A stretch of DNA of 64,000 nucleotides from Bos javanicus (Eukaryota; Chordata; Mammalia; Artiodactyla; Bovidae). Location of the stretch: assembly GCF_032452875.1 (NCBI RefSeq), contig NC_083868.1, positions 38,730,537 to 38,794,536 on the forward strand. Direction: 5' to 3'. The notes beneath the pieces were generated by a model, which made no database searches, was not told the DNA's origin, and saw nothing but the letters and a program-made list of their open reading frames with translations. Positions 10,971 through 21,930 of this stretch are shown here, piece by piece; positions within the stretch are counted from its first letter, which is position 1; every line of letters starts with the position of its first letter. Both the position numbers and the translations under genes were made by a program.

Positions 10971-11339
10971 CAAATCTAGAATTTTTCCATTTAGGGAAAT
11001 TTAATCTCAGTACCTTCTGTTCTTCCAGCTTTCTTACTCTCTCATTCTCAATAAAACTGCACTCCAATTTTCTTGACACCCCTGTTCTTAAATCCTTACT
11101 GTCTTTTCTCTCCTGGTCTCCTTTCCTTATCCATCCTCGACCCTGTGGTTGATAACTTAAAATTTTTCTCACAGTGCTTTCACCTCCTTCATGCTTTTGC
11201 ATTCTGTTATGTCTGGTATTTAAACTTGCAACTCTAGATAAGTCCAGTGGTCCATGCTTATACTGATGTATGGAGATGGATGATCATTATTTGGGAAAAA
11301 AAGAAAATCATATAGTAGTGCAGATTGAAGTTTTTTGTA
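10971..11339. other. Intergenic, nothing recognised
   Basis: No recognised repeat or gene. Confidence 0.45.
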
Positions 11340-11990
11340 AATTCACACACCTGTGCAGATTGATTTCACTACAAATGCATGCTCACTTGCCTCTCCCAAG
11401 ACTTTAACTTGCTTAATAACTTTGACTGTTCTTTGGCCAGCTTCCTTTTCCATTCTCATCAATGACTTTTCCCAGCTTCCACTGTTCTCCACAACTCATC
11501 TGTATAAACACTCTGCTCTTTTCTCTCAGAAGGTGCTCCCACCTCTTAGTTCCCTGAGAAAATTATGGCTATCAGAGTGAATGTCCTAAGTCTTTCCTAG
11601 TGCATACTCCTTCTCATTCTGTTTAGAAGCACCTCCAGCCTTCTGTCCTCACAAGTTAGAAACCTGGAAGTTAATCTTTTCTCTATCCTCTTCCTCACTC
11701 TCACCTCTTGATAATAACCAAATCTTACCTTTTTTATTGTTCTCTCTTGGTATTTTTGGCTTTGCCTCAGTTAAGGTCACCTGAACTATTGAATTTTCTT
11801 CACAATTCACCTTTCCACCTGCTGCCTCACACCACACCATCCATGCTCTCTATTGCAGCTGAAGCAACAAAAAACCCTACAACAAAACCCCTGCTTAAAA
11901 TTTTTCGGGGATTCCCCATTGCCTTCAGGATGAAATCTGAGTCCTTTTAGCATTTAATACTAGGTTCTCTTGCTTTGAGATCTCACACAT
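11340..11990 (+). mobile_element. L2-like LINE relic
   Basis: C/T-rich sequence with the late L2 signature 'ttccccattgccttcaggat' near 11910, followed by the 'gaaatctgagtcc' continuation. It is strongly diverged and the left edge is uncertain. Confidence 0.5.
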
Positions 11991-12796
11991 ACAGATATAC
12001 ATACACACAGTTACATCCTCTTTAACCTCATAAAAATATGAATAATTCTACTGAGCAAGTCTGTTATCACAGTGTATAAAGTGTTCCAGCTTATTGATTG
12101 AATACTTACAGGATACCCTTTAAATAACTTGTATTTCCCACTCTATAATTAGCTGGAGTTCTTCTAGAAGATATGATGTAATTTTTTTCAAAGTGATCTA
12201 GACATTTTAAAATAGTTTTTTTTTTTTTTTTGCTCTTATACTCCTATCTGAAAGCTGTATATTTTGGGCTGCAATACTTCGTTTTTTTTTTTTAACAGCA
12301 AATGGAAAGAATAGTCAAACCATTTTCAAAAGCTTGTGCATTCGACTGAGAGATGTAAATTAAATAGAGAATCCACTATATTATGGGCATGCTTAGGCAT
12401 GCATACAGTATGGGAAAATCTCAAAATGAAATAGGCTCAGTAATAAAGTTGGAATGCCAATGGATAAATCCATAATAGTCTTCTGGAGGATACTTCAAAC
12501 CTATAAGGAATATCCAAGGGCAGAACAGTAGATGAGAATGTCTTAAAATAGAAGGAAATTGTACTTCAGCACATCAAGGACAGTAAAAAAACAGATTATT
12601 AAAGTAACACTTGCAGAATGATAGAAAAATCTTATTCTCTATAAACTTATCAGTTACTCCAGGGTTTTTTTTTAATGTGAAAATTATTGTTATTTGGAAC
12701 TACTTCTGCCTTCAAATTGATCTTTGACAGTAAATAGGTCTTAAACTTTCTAAACCTTGGTTACCTAAGTTTTCAAGTAAAATAAATTATCTCTAG
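11991..12796. other. Intergenic with poly-T runs
   Basis: AT-rich; T-runs at about 12216-12230 and 12283-12293. No element can be assigned to them. Confidence 0.45.
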
Positions 12797-13068
12797 GAGA
12801 AGGCAGTGGCACCCCACTCCAGTACTCTTGCCTGGAAAATCCCATGGACGGAGGAGCCTGGTAGGCTGCAGTCCATGAGGTCGCTAAGAGTCTGACACGA
12901 CTGAGCGACTTCACTTTCACTTTCACTTTCACGCATTGGAGGAGGAAATGGCAACCCACTCCAGTGTTCTTGCCTGGAGAATCCCAGGGACAGAGGAGCC
13001 TGGTAGGAGGCCATCTATGGGGTCACACAGAGTCGGACACAACTGAAGCGACTTAGCAGCAACAGGGG
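12797..13068 (+). mobile_element. BovA2 SINE
   Basis: Two A-monomers separated by a (CACTTT)n linker, ending in a short degenerate (AGC)n tail ('gcgacttagcagcaacag'). Confidence 0.92.
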
Positions 13069-13489
13069 AAGTGAAATGTTTTGAGTTATTACTACATCAC
13101 AGACATTGTTCTAAGTATTTAAGTATTGTTTTATTTAATCCAATCTCTTTTTAAAAAAATTTCTCTAACCTATAGTTGAGATCGAAGTTAAAGACTAATA
13201 TTGGGTACAAAAGTCATGGGCAGAAAGAGACAGACGGTAGTAGAGAACTAACATAAATCTAAGAGAAGTTGATAAACAGAAGAGGAAGATCCGAGTAGGC
13301 AATGGAACCATCCCAGGGAGAAGCAGGCAGGAGAGTCCAGTTGACAAGTACAGCTGCCCATGTCAGCTCATACTCTTTGGAGTTATATTCTGTTTTGCTC
13401 ACATATCAGTGTACCAGAGAATCTGGTGGTTTCTCTTGCTTTTTTGCAGAAGACCAGTCTATTTCCAAGCATGATATTTTTCACTCTTA
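13069..13489. other. Intergenic, nothing recognised
   Basis: No recognised repeat or gene. Confidence 0.45.
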
Positions 13490-13760
13490 CTGGTCTCAAA
13501 CTTTGGTAATATAAGTACCCCTTTAAAGATAAAAAATTCTTTGCAGCCCCAGTGCTTTTATTAAGTATTTATTTAGCTACAAACAGAACTGTGTGTAATA
13601 TTCTGTGTACTTATAGTTTTATACAATTTTAAAATCTATAACACCCTATAAAATTTTTAAAAGTTGAAAAAGTTGAAATAAGTAGCATTCATTTAAAATT
13701 AGAGGATACTGTTCTGTTGAAAAACTACATTGCCACTTAAAATCTGGGTGTGATATCTAT
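13490..13760. mobile_element. Possible hAT DNA transposon relic
   Basis: Begins with 'ggtctcaaactttgg', like the inverted end of a hAT element, followed by 'gtacccctttaaagat' and A/T-rich sequence. The right end is not clear. Confidence 0.4.
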
Positions 13761-14032
13761 TATTAAGGTATAGGGCTCTGGAGTTCAGTGTCTTGGCTAT
13801 CATGCATCCCATCATTTTTCCATTCTTCTACCAGTTTTCTCTATTTGGACTTCAGAAAAATCTTTATTTTTGTGGTGTCTTAGGATGCCATTTTATCTCC
13901 AACTGTCCATGAATCCAGATTTGTTTATTAAGAATACTTTGAGGTTTGTTAGGTTATTTTTCCACAAATATTTAAAATAGTACTACTTGGTTTTCACTTA
14001 CTGATAAGAGAAACACCATAAGCACTGGCGTG

Positions 14033-14238
14033 GTCAAGAATCTGCGTGCCAATGTAGGAAATACAAGAGATGCAAGATTGATCCCTGGGTCAGGAAGATT
14101 TCCCTGGAGAAGGAAATGGCAACCCACTCCAGTATTCTTGCCTGGAAGATACCATGGACAGAGGAGCCTGGTGGGCTGCAGTCCATGGGATTGCAAAGAG
14201 TTGGACATGACTGAGCATGCACACACACACACGCACAT
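14033..14238 (+). mobile_element. Bov-tA SINE with (CA)n tail
   Basis: The tRNA-like head lacks its first bases; the A-monomer is complete. It ends 'gactgagcatgc' and runs into a (CA)n microsatellite at 14219-14237, a common tail replacement in this family. Confidence 0.88.
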
Positions 14239-15055
14239 GATTGTGACTATCGAGATGATGCACGGTATGCCTACGTATGTTTTTTATTGAAATTCAGAAT
14301 AGTCTCAAATGAAATATACAACTAACCAAATTCTCATAGGTGCTCAGTTAACTATGAATCATGAGCTTTGATGTAACACTTCTCTAGTCTTTACTGATAT
14401 TCTTGAGTAGGAAAATGTGGAGCATCCTCTGACAAATGTGGCTCAGAGAGTTTGCCAGGAGAGAGAGAAGCATGTGGAAATCATAATTTAAATAAAAGGA
14501 TAACATGTCTTTGGTCCATAGCCCTTCCCTACAAATATTTCTTTGCAGACCAGGGACTTTTTTTTTTTGCTTGCTGAAAGGATGGTCATGTAATGTATCA
14601 TCCAACCAGGACATGTTTGAGAGTGGAAGTGTAAGCTATTAATAATTACACCAGGACAACTGATGTAACTAGGACTGTCATGAACACACCAGTCACATGG
14701 TCATCCTGTGGATGGGGCAGGGTCAGGGCAGGCACTCAAGCACTTGAATAGAGCAAATAGATCTGCTTCATGAGAGATACTTCTGTCCCTTCGCTACCCA
14801 TTCCTGCAGTCCCCACTGTCTGCAGAAATGAGATTCTCCTCCATCTAAGCACAAATAAAAACCTCTTTGCTAACAAAACGACTTCATGTCCACTTTTTTG
14901 CCTAAAATCTAAAGCATGAGGATATCCTTTTAATCAACAACTCAAGCTACACTCCAAACACTCTCTAGTGACTTCAGTATGGTACAGTTTTTTATGGAGC
15001 TTTGACAAGATCCCACCTGAGATAACTAGTAGTCAAGATGAAGCTAAGCTGAGGC
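14239..15055. other. Intergenic, nothing recognised
   Basis: Unique-looking AT-rich sequence. Confidence 0.45.
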
Positions 15056-15274
15056 AGTGGCTTTCGAATTTTATAAAGAAACATGAATCCCATATATAAG
15101 ATGACACACACATATAAACCCATAGACACAGAAACTTTTATTACAAAATATTTATCTCTAAACTTGAGATGTGGCCCCCTGACACATACAATTAAAAAAA
15201 AAAAAAAAACTGATTCTGACTTAGTTGATTTCATGACCCACTAATGGTTTGTGACCTACAGTTTGAAGACAATG
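15056..15274. mobile_element. hAT DNA transposon relic
   Basis: Imperfect inverted ends 'cagtggctttcgaa' (left) and 'agtttgaagacaatg' (right) match the CAGTGGTTCTCAAA-type ends of hAT elements. An A-run at 15193-15208 interrupts it. Confidence 0.6.
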
Positions 15275-15679
15275 CTAACCAGCCATTCCCTTCTTCATCA
15301 AGTAAAAAGGTGCATATTATACTATGTTAATTCATTTTCATATGCCTTCCCAGAACTTACTGTCTTGTTCTTGGCTCAAGTAACAGTCAGTTTGGGGACA
15401 TTTAAATAAATCTCATATAAGACATTGTACACGGTATCATTCAAAGTCATTCCCATGTAAGGCCTTAATTATGAATTTCTCTTAGTTTTTAGTGAATATT
15501 TTCAGATTAGGAAGTCGATGTAAATCAAGTTATTTCCCATTTTCCCTTGGGTATAGAGAAACATATTTAAATTCCATGTTCAACTGCAGCAAATATCTGT
15601 TTATCTCCCTTCACATACCCCATTCTCCACATGGCTTTTATTTACCCTTTATCCTCTTTTTTTTGTTTGTTTAATAAAA

Positions 15680-15905
15680 TGGTTATAGAAGGTGTACTGG
15701 TTAAGTGTATATGTATCAGAATCAAACTGCAGAGTTTGTGATGTTAAGCAAATTATTAACCTCTGTATCATAGTTTCCTTATATTATCAGTAAAATGATA
15801 ATAACATAATAATATCCACAGTTATAGATTTTTGTGAAAGGTAAATAAAATGATAGTTTTAAGTACTTAGAGCAATGCTTAGCCTATATTAAGAGGACAA
15901 TAAAA
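15680..15905 (+). mobile_element. MIR SINE
   Basis: 'aacctctgtatcatagtttc' and '...gtaaaatgataataac' correspond to the MIR 'aacctctctgagcctcagttt...gtaaaatgggg' core; the right end has the 'gtacttagagcaatgcttag' tail pattern. Confidence 0.75.
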
Positions 15906-16074
15906 TTTTAGGAGCAAATATAAAATTAGTTGAGGATTCCTTTATTTCTCAATCTTAGGGACCAGAAAACTCGCATAAATCTAGTGTCATCTGAAGTGAG
16001 TATGTAAATGTGTTTCTGCATCTTATTGCATAAGATTACTCCTTTGTGATATTACGTATGAGTTTGTTTTCCCA

Positions 16075-16185
16075 CTAGTATGTAAGAAACTTGAGGATCA
16101 AGGGCTGTCTTATCAATCTTTGAATTCCCCCATCTCTTCATTCAGTGCTTTCTAGCATAGGTGTTTCATAAATGTTTAATGAAAT
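16075..16185 (+). mobile_element. L2 LINE 3' end
   Basis: 'acttgaggatcaagggctgt' and 'gtgtttcataaatgtttaat' follow the order of the L2 3' terminal sequence. Confidence 0.6.
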
Positions 16186-16344
16186 ACATTAAACAGGACT
16201 TTTCAGTATCAATGAAGTAAGAAAGTTCTCAGTAGAAAGGAGTAAAAATCCACACAGAGTTTGATGAAAACGCTGTTTGACTTTCAGGACATTAGATGAG
16301 GCAGTGAAGCCAAAGTAGAACGCCCAACTTTGCTGTCAGTGGTG

Positions 16345-16525
16345 GTTCAGAACATGGGCATTGTTAGTAAATCTGGATGTAAAATCCTGTCTCAGTTACT
16401 TCCTGCAAAACTTGGGCAAATTATGTAACCTCTTTAAACTTCAGATCCCTCAGCTCTAGAACAGAATAATTGATACATTGTGAATTTAAAGTACTTAGCA
16501 CAGTGTCTGATATATGGAAAGCAGA
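16345..16525 (+). mobile_element. MIR SINE
   Basis: 'acttgggcaaattatgtaac' and 'cagtgtctgatatatgg' are the MIR core and tail patterns. Confidence 0.7.
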
Positions 16526-16569
16526 TGTATTAGGTTTTCTTCTGCTGTATCACAATTCACCACACATTT

Positions 16570-17257
16570 TAAAAAATTATGTATTTATTTTAATTGAAGG
16601 CTAATTACTTTACAATATTGTAGTGGTTTTTGCCATACATTGACATGAATTAGCCAAGGGTGTACATGTGTCCCCTGTCCTGAACCCCCCTCCCACCTTC
16701 CTCCCCATCCCATCCCTCTGGGTTGTCCCAGTGCAATAGCTTTGAGTGCTCTATTTCATGCATCGAGCTTGAACTGGTGATCTGTTCCACATATGGTAAT
16801 ATACATATTTCAATGCTCTTCTCTCAAATCATCCCACCCTCGCCTACTCCCACAGAGTCCAAAAGTCTGTTCTTTACATCTGTGTCTCTTTTGCTATCTC
16901 GCGTATAAGGTCATCATTGCCATCTTTCTAAATTCCATATATATGTGTTAATATACTGTATTGGTGTTTTTCTTTCTGACTTTCTTCACTCTGTATAATA
17001 GGCTTCAGTTTCATCCACCTCATTAGAACTGATTCAAATGTGTTCTTTTTAATAGCTGAATAATACTCCATTGTGTATATGTAGCACAGCTTTCTTATCC
17101 ATTTGTCTGCCGATGGACATCTAGGTTGCTTCCATGTCCTGGCTATTGTAAACAGTGCCGCGATGAACATTGGGGTACACATGTCTTTTTCAGTTCTGGT
17201 TTCTTTGGTATGTATGCCCAGCAGTGGGATCCCTGGGTTGTATGGCAGTTCTCTTTC
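16570..17257 (-). mobile_element. Young ruminant L1, 5'-truncated
   Basis: Reverse-oriented 3' end of an L1. The ORF2 C-terminus is still open on the - strand ('[12 protein letters not shown]', '...[15 protein letters not shown]', ending 'HIYGI' at stop near 16928). Near-matching 19-bp target duplications, 'cacaattcaccacacattt' at 16551-16569 and 'cacaatttaccacaaattt' at 17258-17276, fix the edges. The open frame and long duplications show a recent insertion. Confidence 0.92.
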
Positions 17258-17577
17258 CACAATTTACCACAAATTTAACAGCTTAAAAAGAGTACAAACT
17301 TCTCTCACAGCTTTCATGAATCATCTTAATGGGGCCCTCTGATTATAGTTGCAGCGAAAGGTTAAAAATCAAGATGTGGGCCAGGTGTGCCCTCATCTAG
17401 AGCTCTGACTAGGGGCAGATGTGTTTCCAAGCTTGCTCAGCTAATTTTCATACTAGCTCCTAACAACTAGAAGGCACTGGCAGGTCCTGTCCCATGGCTC
17501 CCTGTATAGGCCCTCTCACTTTGTGAATCTTTTGATCTCTTCCTTCAGGAAAAGCCCTACTGCCTTTAACCAGGGAA

Positions 17578-17732
17578 GTCCCCAAACTGGTCCATGGCCT
17601 GTTAGGAACTGGGCCACACAGCAGGAGGTGTGCGATGGGAGAAACCCAAACCATTCCCCTCCCCTCCCCTAGTGGAAAAATGGTCTTCAGTAAAACTGGT
17701 CCCTGGTGCCAAAACAGTTGAGCACCACTGTC
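17578..17732. mobile_element. hAT-type DNA transposon relic
   Basis: Inverted ends 'gtccccaaactggtcc' and '...ggtccctggtgccaaaac' enclose 'ggcctgttaggaactgggcc', a recognisable non-autonomous hAT arrangement with most of the middle missing. It is nested in the ancient LTR-type repeat. Confidence 0.6.
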
Positions 17733-17955
17733 TTTAACTGTTCACTTTATCAGGTCAGGCCCACCTAGTGTAACCTCTCTTTTGATGAACTCAAAATTAA
17801 CTGATAAATAATAATCAATACTAATCCAAACATGGGGGTGATATTCCACTATATTCATAGGCCTGGCTCTATAATTCGTAGAGCTAGGGAATTCTACAAG
17901 GGTTTGAGTTACAGAGGGTGGGATTCTTGGGGGCCATCTTAGAATTCTGCCTAAC

Positions 17956-18296
17956 AAGAGGTAATTTCAGATCCCCTCTGAACAAGCATTTAAGTTCTGG
18001 GAAACTGGTGACTAAAGAGAAAGAGAGTCACAATTCATTTCATATTTAGTGAGTGTGTGCATGGCAGTGAGTATATGATGAGAGATTCGTGGCAGACGTA
18101 CCCTCGCTGTGTGCCTCTGTTGCTGTGAGCATCGTCTGATGCTGGGTATGATTGTACTACTTATATACACATATTAATTATACAGTGTGGCCCTTTACTC
18201 TTTTTATCAGGTGCTAAATTGAAGAAACAGTAATTTTTTTGAGATGAGAGGAAAATCTGGCTGTGTTAAATTTATTCACAGTTGGTAAATTTCCAA
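17956..18296. other. Intergenic, nothing recognised
   Basis: No recognised repeat or gene. Confidence 0.45.
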
Positions 18297-18622
18297 TACC
18301 ATCAGCCCTCCATATTAATGGGTTTTGTATCTGTGGATTCAACAAACCACAGATTTAAAATACTCAAAAAAAAGTCCAGACAAAAACTCAAAACTTGAAT
18401 TTGCCACACTAGCAACCATGTATATAGTATTTACCTTGTATTAGGTATTATAAGTAATCTAGAGATGATTTAGAATGTACAGAAGCATGTATGTAGGTTA
18501 TATGCAAATACTATACCATTTTTTAATCAGGGACTTGAGCATCCATGGATGTTAGTATTCATGGTGGGAAGGTGGAGAGGTGCTGGAATCAATCTCCCAC
18601 AGATACTGAGAGACAACTGTAT
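18297..18622 (-). mobile_element. MER2 (Tigger-type) DNA transposon
   Basis: 'tcagccctccatatt' at the left and 'atactgagagacaactgta' at the right are the inverted ends; internal 'attataagtaatctagagat' and 'gttatatgcaaatactatac' are characteristic. Non-autonomous mariner/Tigger element, nearly full length. Confidence 0.85.
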
Positions 18623-19139
18623 AGCCCTTTCCTAAGAGATTTTTCTAAGGTAAGTTCGATTATATGCTATATTATTATCACCATCATCTGGGACACTTTG
18701 ATATAACTTAAAGGTGTATCGAGTTAGGAAGATATTGGTTCTCTTTCTTATCCTCCTGCACCAAGTGCTTTAAACAGAAAATTTGTTATAAATTTCACTT
18801 GTATGTGATATATTCAATGTTGAATGGAGTACAGAGAAATATGAAATTATTGTTGATAAATTTTCAATCTAGTTGCAAATGTAAGACACAAATATGAAGT
18901 TAAGTCACAGTAGAAGTCAATGCATAACTGTAAGTAAAATGAATAGTGAGTGTTAAGTGATGTCATAATTATAAGCTGGAGATGCCAAGAATGGCTAAGG
19001 GAAGTAGAGGACCACAACTAAACTTATACAGATGGGAAAGGTGTCAGCAGATGGAGACATTTGAAGAGGACATTCTAGGAGGCTGGAGTGGCATGAACAG
19101 AAATGTAGATTCGTACTCAGTGAAATGTATTTGTGTGTG
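18623..19139. other. Intergenic, nothing recognised
   Basis: AT-rich with no known repeat; a short (GT)n run at 19132-19144 precedes the next SINE. Confidence 0.45.
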
Positions 19140-19455
19140 TGTGTGCATGCTAAGTTGCTTCAGTTGTGTCCGACTCTTTGTGACCCCATTGACTGTGTCC
19201 ATGGAATTCTCCAGGCCAGAATACTGGAGTAGGTAACTGTTCCCTTCTCCAGGGGATCTTCCCAACCCAGGGATTGAACCCAGGTCTCCCTCATTACAAG
19301 CGGATTCTTTACCAGCTGAGTCACAAGAAAAGCCCAAGAATACTGTAGTGGGTAACCTATCCCTTCTCCAGCGGATCTTCCCAACCCAGAAATTGAACCA
19401 GGGTCTCCTGCATTGGAGGTGGATTCTTTACCAACTGAGCTATCAGGGAAGCTCC
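19140..19455 (-). mobile_element. Bov-tA SINE with doubled tRNA-like head
   Basis: A normal reverse Bov-tA (19140-19335) is followed by a second head segment (19336-19455) that repeats 'gatcttcccaaccca' and the tRNA-like part. Read in element orientation this is head-head-A. The same arrangement occurs forward at 39184-39490. Confidence 0.85.
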
Positions 19456-19489
19456 TATATATAAAATGAGGCAAATAAGAATATATACT

Positions 19490-19575
19490 TCAAATACTCT
19501 CATTTCTATTGTAAGGTACATAAATGCCTAACACAGTGCTTGGATGATGGTTGGTTTTCAATAAATAGTTGGTAT
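19490..19575 (+). mobile_element. MIR/L2 3' end
   Basis: 'cctaacacagtgcttggatg' and 'tttcaataaatagttgg' match the shared MIR/L2 3' tail. The Bov-tA to the left probably interrupted it. Confidence 0.5.
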
Positions 19576-20139
19576 TTAAATATTATTTTCATGATTATTA
19601 GTCTTTAATTCATGACCCCCAGTCTAAAAATGCTCCAAAAAATATTTTTCATAATTTTTTCAGTAACCTGAAGTCTTTTAGGAGCAAAACTTTACCTGAA
19701 CTGAGAAGTTATTTGTATCTTTATTTACCATGTAAATAACCATATTTTTGCTCCATAAATATTCATATATTTATGGTGAGAAAAGATATTTGGTTCAACC
19801 TTATAACCCAGCTTTTCCTGTTTCCCTGACTCAGCTCCTCAGCAGATGTATAAATATGACAGTAGCCTTCATATTGTTATCTAGTTCAATCAAAGAGCTA
19901 CCGACTGAGATACTCCTGAAAGTCTTAAAAAATATATAGCATATGTAACACATTACTCTCCTAATAACTGAAAATATCTAATTTCAAATTACATCCAGCT
20001 CAAGGATTTTGGGTATGGAAGAGTGAATGTGTACTATTGTTGATGGAAACAGAAAAATAGAGAAAGCTACTTGGAGGGAGAAAAAGAATTGCTTTAAATA
20101 TGTTGGGCTTAATCTGTTTTGTTTTGTTTTCACATCTAA
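19576..20139. other. Intergenic, nothing recognised
   Basis: AT-rich sequence, no element recognised. Confidence 0.45.
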
Positions 20140-20600
20140 GTGAAACTATTTTCCAGGCAATTGGAGATACCTGATTGGAATTTCAGCCAAACAAGTGGGA
20201 GTTATATATAAGTGAAATTTTAAGCCATGGGAAGGATGAAATCTCCTAGAAAGGTTTTGGGGAGGATGGGAAAAAGCAGTGGATTATTGATACTTGGGAT
20301 ATGCACACAATACATGTAATGAAAAGCCCTGGTGGAGCAATCACAGTGGAGATGGTCAGTCAGGGCTGAAGTCAGAGGGAATAGTTTGAGATGGAAAAGA
20401 AGCAGGACAGTTCAAGAGTTGCCAAGGAAAGACTTAATTTTAAGAAGGTGCATTTGATCACCAGAGTCACGGGCTACAAAAAAGATCAGAGAAAAGAAAG
20501 AACAACATTGGATTTGGTAATCTGGTGAGTTCAAAGATGACTGTGTAAACCGAGTTGCCAGAAGAGAGGAAACAGAAACCTTGTGGATTTAAGGGGGAAT
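20140..20600. mobile_element. Possible ancient LINE relic (L2/L3-like)
   Basis: Purine-rich sequence with 'attggatttggtaatctgg' near 20510 and 'aagccatgggaaggatgaaa' near 20222, patterns that recur in an old mammalian LINE-type repeat. Assignment is weak. Confidence 0.35.
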
Positions 20601-20689
20601 GGCAGTGGCCATACCTGGATTTTACTACCTCTTGATTATGCTCATTCCCAGCTGATCTAGGAACACAAGATTCAAAGAATCAGAGAATG

Positions 20690-20860
20690 TCCTAGCAAAA
20701 TCTGAGCATATTTTCTATCCCTCTTGCTTTGCAGGTAAGGATGCCGATGTTCTTAAAAGTGATAAGGCTTATCACTTCAGATAAAGGTTCTGATAATGGT
20801 TGCAGAGTTAAGACTAGAACATGAGTACTGAGACTCCCAGTTTAGTACTGGGTCTGCTGG
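20690..20860 (-). mobile_element. MIR SINE, diverged
   Basis: Reverse MIR pattern: 'gcaggtaaggatgccgatgt' through 'tggttgcagagttaagacta', the complement of the conserved core. Confidence 0.5.
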
Positions 20861-21289
20861 GCCTTAGGAGCCAAGCAGGATCAAGCAGGACCTAAGGGTG
20901 CTGTTTGAATGACACCTTTTCGTTCAGCCCATAGAGTCCTGCAACCCACTTAGTACAGAAGAAAGTACTAACAGCTCCTCCGCCAAGCAGGTCAAGTATA
21001 AAAAGCAGTATCTCTTACATATATGTTCATGTACTTTTATTATAAAGCATTTTTCTTTACACTAATCTGCCTCTCACACAATTAGTATTTTATGAGAAAC
21101 TGAAAATCTTACACTTTCATATATTATCAGTTTAAGTGAACCCAATGAACTTTCCTCTGCATCAGTATCCGTTACAGAAGATTAGTCATGCTGTTCTTAA
21201 ATTTTGAGTAGTTTCATTTTTCTTAGGCTTATGTCTATAACTTGCAGAATTCCAAACGTTTAAGAGGTTTAAGAGGAAGGAATACCACC
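20861..21289. other. Intergenic, nothing recognised
   Basis: No recognised repeat or gene. Confidence 0.45.
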
Positions 21290-21930
21290 GGAGAGTAAGC
21301 TCCTTCAAGGCAGGGACTTTAATCTTATCTTTTATTTCTGACACACTAGAACAATGTCTGGAGCAGAGTTTGTTGCCAACACTCCCTAAGTCAGTCCTGC
21401 GCCATGTTGCTTGAGCCCATCAATAATTGAAGGAGACAACTGGGTTCAGAAATAAAGGAATGGAGACACGCGAAAACCCGCTCTAAGTCACACGCAGCAC
21501 ACGCTCTCCCACGTGCCTTGGGCGGGGCTGCTTTATAGGGAACTCCACAGGTGGGGCAGTGCTCTGGGGTGAGCACAGCTGTGCGGCTCACGCTCCAGAG
21601 GGCAGGCCGCGCTAGGGGCAGCGTCTCTGTACACCGCCTGCCGCCACCATCTTGAGATGAGCATCCTGCATGGCATTTCTGAACATAATGCCAGAGCTGA
21701 GGGGTTGACATAGCCCTTTCGAGCAAGGAACACTGGTGTGAAGGGCTAGGTGTGAGGCCTCTGCTGCCGCACTCTAGGAGCTAGTGAAATGAGGAAACAC
21801 CAAGGAGAAAAAGGTTAGATTTATTTCATTACCCAGATTCTATTTTTATTTCCCAGGAATTGTCAGCGGGCTTTGCCCATGACAGTGTGTGTTCAATAAA
21901 TGTAAATGAGTAAAGGAATGTTCAGTAAAC
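21290..21930 (+). mobile_element. L2 LINE 3' end split by LTR
   Basis: The left part has 'agctccttcaaggcaggg' up to about 21370. The right part resumes at about 21880 with 'cagtgtgtgttcaataaatg'. Together they form one L2 3' terminus interrupted by the 0.5-kb LTR. Confidence 0.65.
21371..21879 (-). mobile_element. Solo LTR of an endogenous retrovirus
   Basis: About 509 bp beginning TG and ending CA, inside an L2, and the most GC/CpG-rich part of the window. Read on the - strand it has a TATA box (complement at 21531-21540) preceding a GC-rich stretch, as in a U3/R boundary. No internal retroviral genes remain. Exact edges are uncertain because the flanking duplication is not clear. Old viral relic, no coding capacity. 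Confidence 0.6.

Larger units (their letters stand above)
16529..17955. mobile_element. Ancient LTR-type repeat split by L1
   Basis: The left part (16529-16569) and right part (17258-17955) join across the L1 to give a widespread ancient mammalian repeat ('cacaatttaccaca', 'aacagcttaaaa', ending near 'gggggccatcttagaa'). It resembles ERVL/MLT2-type LTRs, but I cannot name it securely. Similar relics lie at 57640-58095 and 60432-60962. Confidence 0.4.

Noticed and set aside
21391..21726. 111-codon GC-rich frame on the - strand
   Set aside because: It lies wholly inside the solo LTR and has no recognisable protein feature.
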